Shown here piece after piece: positions 41,585 to 43,886 of a stretch of 43,886 nt of DNA. A program made the translations under genes and the position numbers. The stretch's first letter is position 1, and every line of letters begins with the position of its first letter. Location: contig JAJTHK010000044.1 in the NCBI GenBank assembly GCA_021298895.1, forward strand, positions 1-43,886, given 5' to 3'. This stretch comes from Luteolibacter sp. (GTDB lineage Bacteria; Verrucomicrobiota; Verrucomicrobiia; Verrucomicrobiales; Akkermansiaceae). The notes beneath the pieces were generated by a model, which saw nothing but the letters and a program-made list of their open reading frames with translations, was not told where the DNA came from and ran no database searches.

Positions 41585-41602
41585 GGAGGTGAGTCCACCT
41601 CC
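41585..41602 (-). terminator. Intercistronic stem-loop after atpE (attenuator or mRNA-stability hairpin)
   Basis: GGAGGTG-AGTC-CACCTCC just 3' of atpE on the minus strand; no poly-T, so probably not a full terminator. Confidence 0.55.
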
Positions 41603-41613
41603 CCAAAATCGGA

Positions 41614-41802
41614 TTATTTGCCGAGAAGGATCGTGATGATCAACGCACCTTCCGCGAGAGCGGAGATGAGGAGAGATTGAACGAGAACCTTACCGGATGC
41701 GCCTGGGTTACGACCTACGGCTTCACAAGCCTTAAGACCGATAAGACCAAGAGCGATGGTGGCACCGAGAGCGGCACCTGCGATAGCGATGTTACCTGAC
41801 AT
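41614..41802 (-). CDS. atpE: ATP synthase Fo c subunit
   Basis: 62 aa two-helix hairpin: GAALGATIALGLIGLKACEAVGRNPGASGKVLVQSLLISALAEGALIITILL, with RNP loop and essential Glu. Confidence 0.95.
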   Translation of the reverse strand: MSGNIAIAGAALGATIALGLIGLKACEAVGRNPGASGKVLVQSLLISALAEGALIITILLGK

Positions 41803-41878
41803 ATTGTTATTTCGATTATTTGTTTAGTGTGTTTGGAAACCTCCACAGATCTTTGCCATGGTCCGATTTCCAAAGGGG

Positions 41879-42760
41879 TTAGTGGCCGTGTTCTCCTTCT
41901 TCGTGATGGCACATGAGTCCAGTGAATACGGCAGTTAAAAGGGTGAATACCAAGGCCTGAATGGCTCCAACCATCAGCTCGAGGAAGTAGAAAGGCAATG
42001 CGGCTAACCAGCCGAAATAGGTTCCTCCCATTTGAAGCATGAGCTCTAGGAGGTTTTCGCCCGCGTATATATTTCCATACAAACGGAACGTAAGGGAAAG
42101 CGGACGGATCATGATCGAAATGACCTCAAGGAACCCGACGAGGAAGAAAATGACAATAAGGAGCATTTTCATGAATCCTGCACCTTCACCTTGATAAACG
42201 AAGATGTGAGAGAGGAAACCACCTACGCCGTTGTGCTTGATCGACCAAAACAGCCAAAGCAGGAAGAAAACGCAGGCAAGACCGAGAGTCATGTTGATAT
42301 CGGCGTTGGCGCCGCGGAGCCATGGCACGAAACCAACTTCATGCCCACTTGCATCAATAAGCTTGTGACCCACTGTCCCTACGCCCGGGAAAAGCCCCAT
42401 CCAGTTGGCGCAGATGATGAAAATGAACACAGAACCGAAAAACCAAAAGGTCTCGCGCGCAAGTTTTTCACCCATGATGCCACCCAAAAATCCTTGAAGC
42501 CCTTCGACTACCGTTTCAGCTAGGTTTTGAAGGCCGCTGGGGATAAGTGAAATCTTACGTGTCGCGAGCTGAGCAACCAGAATGATGAGCGCACCAACCG
42601 TCCACATCGCGATCATGGAGTTCGTCACTTTGAAAAAACCAATTTCAAAAACAACCGGTGCTTGAAATGGCAATGTATGAGGCTCGCCTCCCTCCGCGCC
42701 GAAAGCTGGTGCGAATGCCAGAAGCCAGAGGCCTAAAGTTGTGACTAAAAAACGCGTCAT
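41879..42760 (-). CDS. atpB: ATP synthase Fo a subunit
   Basis: PLSLTFRLYGNIYAGENLLELMLQMGG with essential Arg; GAIQALVFTLLTAVFTGLM. Start at MTRFLVTTLGLWLLAFAPAFGA (42760) preferred over the ORF-track start 42829. Confidence 0.95.
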   Translation of the reverse strand: MTRFLVTTLGLWLLAFAPAFGAEGGEPHTLPFQAPVVFEIGFFKVTNSMIAMWTVGALIILVAQLATRKISLIPSGLQNLAETVVEGLQGFLGGIMGEKLARETFWFFGSVFIFIICANWMGLFPGVGTVGHKLIDASGHEVGFVPWLRGANADINMTLGLACVFFLLWLFWSIKHNGVGGFLSHIFVYQGEGAGFMKMLLIVIFFLVGFLEVISIMIRPLSLTFRLYGNIYAGENLLELMLQMGGTYFGWLAALPFYFLELMVGAIQALVFTLLTAVFTGLMCHHEEGEHGH

Positions 42761-42840
42761 GGGAGAATACAGGAAAAGTGAGATGCTGGGAAAGTGAGGC
42801 GGCGGTTGATACCTAGCACTCCAATCCACCGCAAGATCTA

Positions 42841-42860
42841 TTTGTGAAAATTTTCACAAA
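42841..42860. promoter_or_regulatory. Perfect 20-bp palindrome matching a CRP/FNR-family-like TGTGA-N6-TCACA site
   Basis: TTTGTGAAAATTTTCACAAA, about 80 bp upstream of the proposed atpB start. Confidence 0.65.
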
Positions 42861-43015
42861 GTCGGTTTTTTACGGAAACTCCACGTAGAATCAGGGCTTT
42901 TTTAGCATCTCAGGCTCGACGCCCCGCCCTCAGAGCGCTCCTGCTATTTCACAAAACCGAAATTTCCACGCATCAGGCTACAAGCGCGTTATTTACATAG
43001 AGAGAAGAGATAAAT

Positions 43016-43047
43016 ATGGAAGCCGCACTTATCACTGCGGCTTCCAT
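43016..43047. ncRNA. Strong intergenic hairpin; possible structured RNA or terminator
   Basis: Perfect 12-bp stem ATGGAAGCCGCA / TGCGGCTTCCAT with 8-nt loop in a noncoding region of roughly 590 bp; no terminator-like T tract on the + strand. Confidence 0.35.
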
Positions 43048-43292
43048 GCGGTTATTCGATATGGGTTATTAGGAATACATCAGCCACTCACATCCATTTC
43101 CATCTGATGCATGAGGTGAGTATGTGGCGATGGGGTTGCAGCAAGATGATGTTTATGGGCGGTGTGTGAGCGGATCATATCGTGCGTGAAGAGCCCGCTT
43201 TTCTCATCTTCTCCATTCCCTCCTTTATCCTGTTAGAAAAATGCTAGGTACAACCAGCGAGTCGCAATTCGATCTCTGTTAGACCAGGCATT

Positions 43293-43308
43293 CCCCCCCC
43301 AACCCCCC
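43293..43308. repeat. Homopolymeric C8-AA-C6 tract
   Basis: TTCCCCCCCCAACCCCCCTG upstream of the HU-like gene. Confidence 0.9.
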
Positions 43309-43433
43309 TGCCTCCAAAGGCGCGCCAGTCAGAAATCGTCCAGAAGTCAAGCAGCTCGTTTAAAAAAATCCTTACAAATATTGAAGATTTTGTCTTGCCA
43401 AGACGCGACGCGATTAGCACAAACACCTTTGCC

Positions 43434-43709
43434 ATGAACAAAGCAGAACTCATTGAATCCATCCAAAAAGCCCTCGGAGCAGACGCAACCAAGCGTGCCG
43501 CTGAACAAGCCCTCGACGCAGTCCTCGACTCGATCGCCAAAGGCGTGAAAAAAGACAAGAAAGTCCAAATCATCGGATTTGGTACTTTTGAAGTCAAGAA
43601 GCGTGCAGCACGTATCGGACGCAATCCGAAGACTGGAGAATCCCTTAAAATCGCCGCTTCCAAGTCGGTTGGTTTCAAAGCATCCTCCGCACTTAAAGCA
43701 AGTCTCTAA
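43434..43709 (+). CDS. HU family DNA-binding protein
   Basis: MNKAELIESIQKALGADATKRAAEQALDAVLDSIAKGVKKDKKVQIIGFGTFEVKKRAARIGRNPKTGESLKIAASKSVGFKASSALK. Start at ATG 43434. Confidence 0.95.
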   Translation: MNKAELIESIQKALGADATKRAAEQALDAVLDSIAKGVKKDKKVQIIGFGTFEVKKRAARIGRNPKTGESLKIAASKSVGFKASSALKASL

Positions 43710-43753
43710 TGTCTTAGCGGCTTGCCGCTAAACAAAAGATCTTCAAAACCTAA

Positions 43754-43789
43754 AAAACCTCGGCCTGAAATGGGCCGAGGTTTTCTTTT
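43754..43789 (+). terminator. Rho-independent terminator after the HU-like gene
   Basis: AAAACCTCGGCC TGAAATG GGCCGAGGTTTT then CTTTTT. A smaller hairpin TTAGCGG-CTTG-CCGCTAA precedes it at 43714-43731. Confidence 0.9.
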
Positions 43790-43811
43790 TGGAGATTAAT
43801 GAATCAAGGTT

Positions 43812-43886
43812 TTAGAACCAGCCTTTGCGGCCTACCACATAGGTGGCGACAAATTCGTCATCCGTTTTGGTGAGGTAGAGAATTCC
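43812..43886 (-). CDS. C-terminal fragment of a CDS truncated by the window edge
   Basis: Minus strand reads GILYLTKTDDEFVATYVVGRKGWF* without interruption; family not recognised. Confidence 0.5.
   Translation of the reverse strand, partial: GILYLTKTDDEFVATYVVGRKGWF

Overview
Window of about 43.9 kb of housekeeping chromosome. Protein content (PEP-CTERM-like autotransporter repeat protein, DUF1080, secreted FAD oxidoreductase, DUF4013, PilB/PilC) suggests a Verrucomicrobia/PVC-type bacterium; that assignment is inference. Clear genes: galK and an SSS-family sugar symporter, a fused rpiB-glyA ORF, lpxA, citrate synthase, an amidase, a polyprenyl synthetase, an HNH endonuclease, a frameshifted autotransporter-repeat protein, mazG, rhomboid, ileS, lspA, pilB/pilC, SIMPL, DUF4013, rfbB, a fatty-acid desaturase, an AddA/UvrD-like helicase-nuclease, the full F1Fo ATP synthase operon (atpBEFHAGDC) and an HU-like gene. 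No tRNA, rRNA, CRISPR, prophage or IS element was recognised. The most interesting signals are at nucleotide level. (1) The 7-mer TCTAACA/TGTTAGA occurs about 28 times against about 5 expected, often using the leucine codons CTA or TTA, and looks like a genome-wide signal word. (2) Degenerate 7-nt-periodic repeats fill several gene gaps, especially in the ATP operon, and one in-frame run lies inside ileS. (3) A perfect 40-bp nested palindrome lies between the galactose operon and rpiB-glyA. (4) A perfect TGTGA-N6-TCACA palindrome lies upstream of the ATP synthase operon. (5) A paired REP-like hairpin follows rpiB-glyA. All counts and coordinates were made by eye and need computational confirmation.
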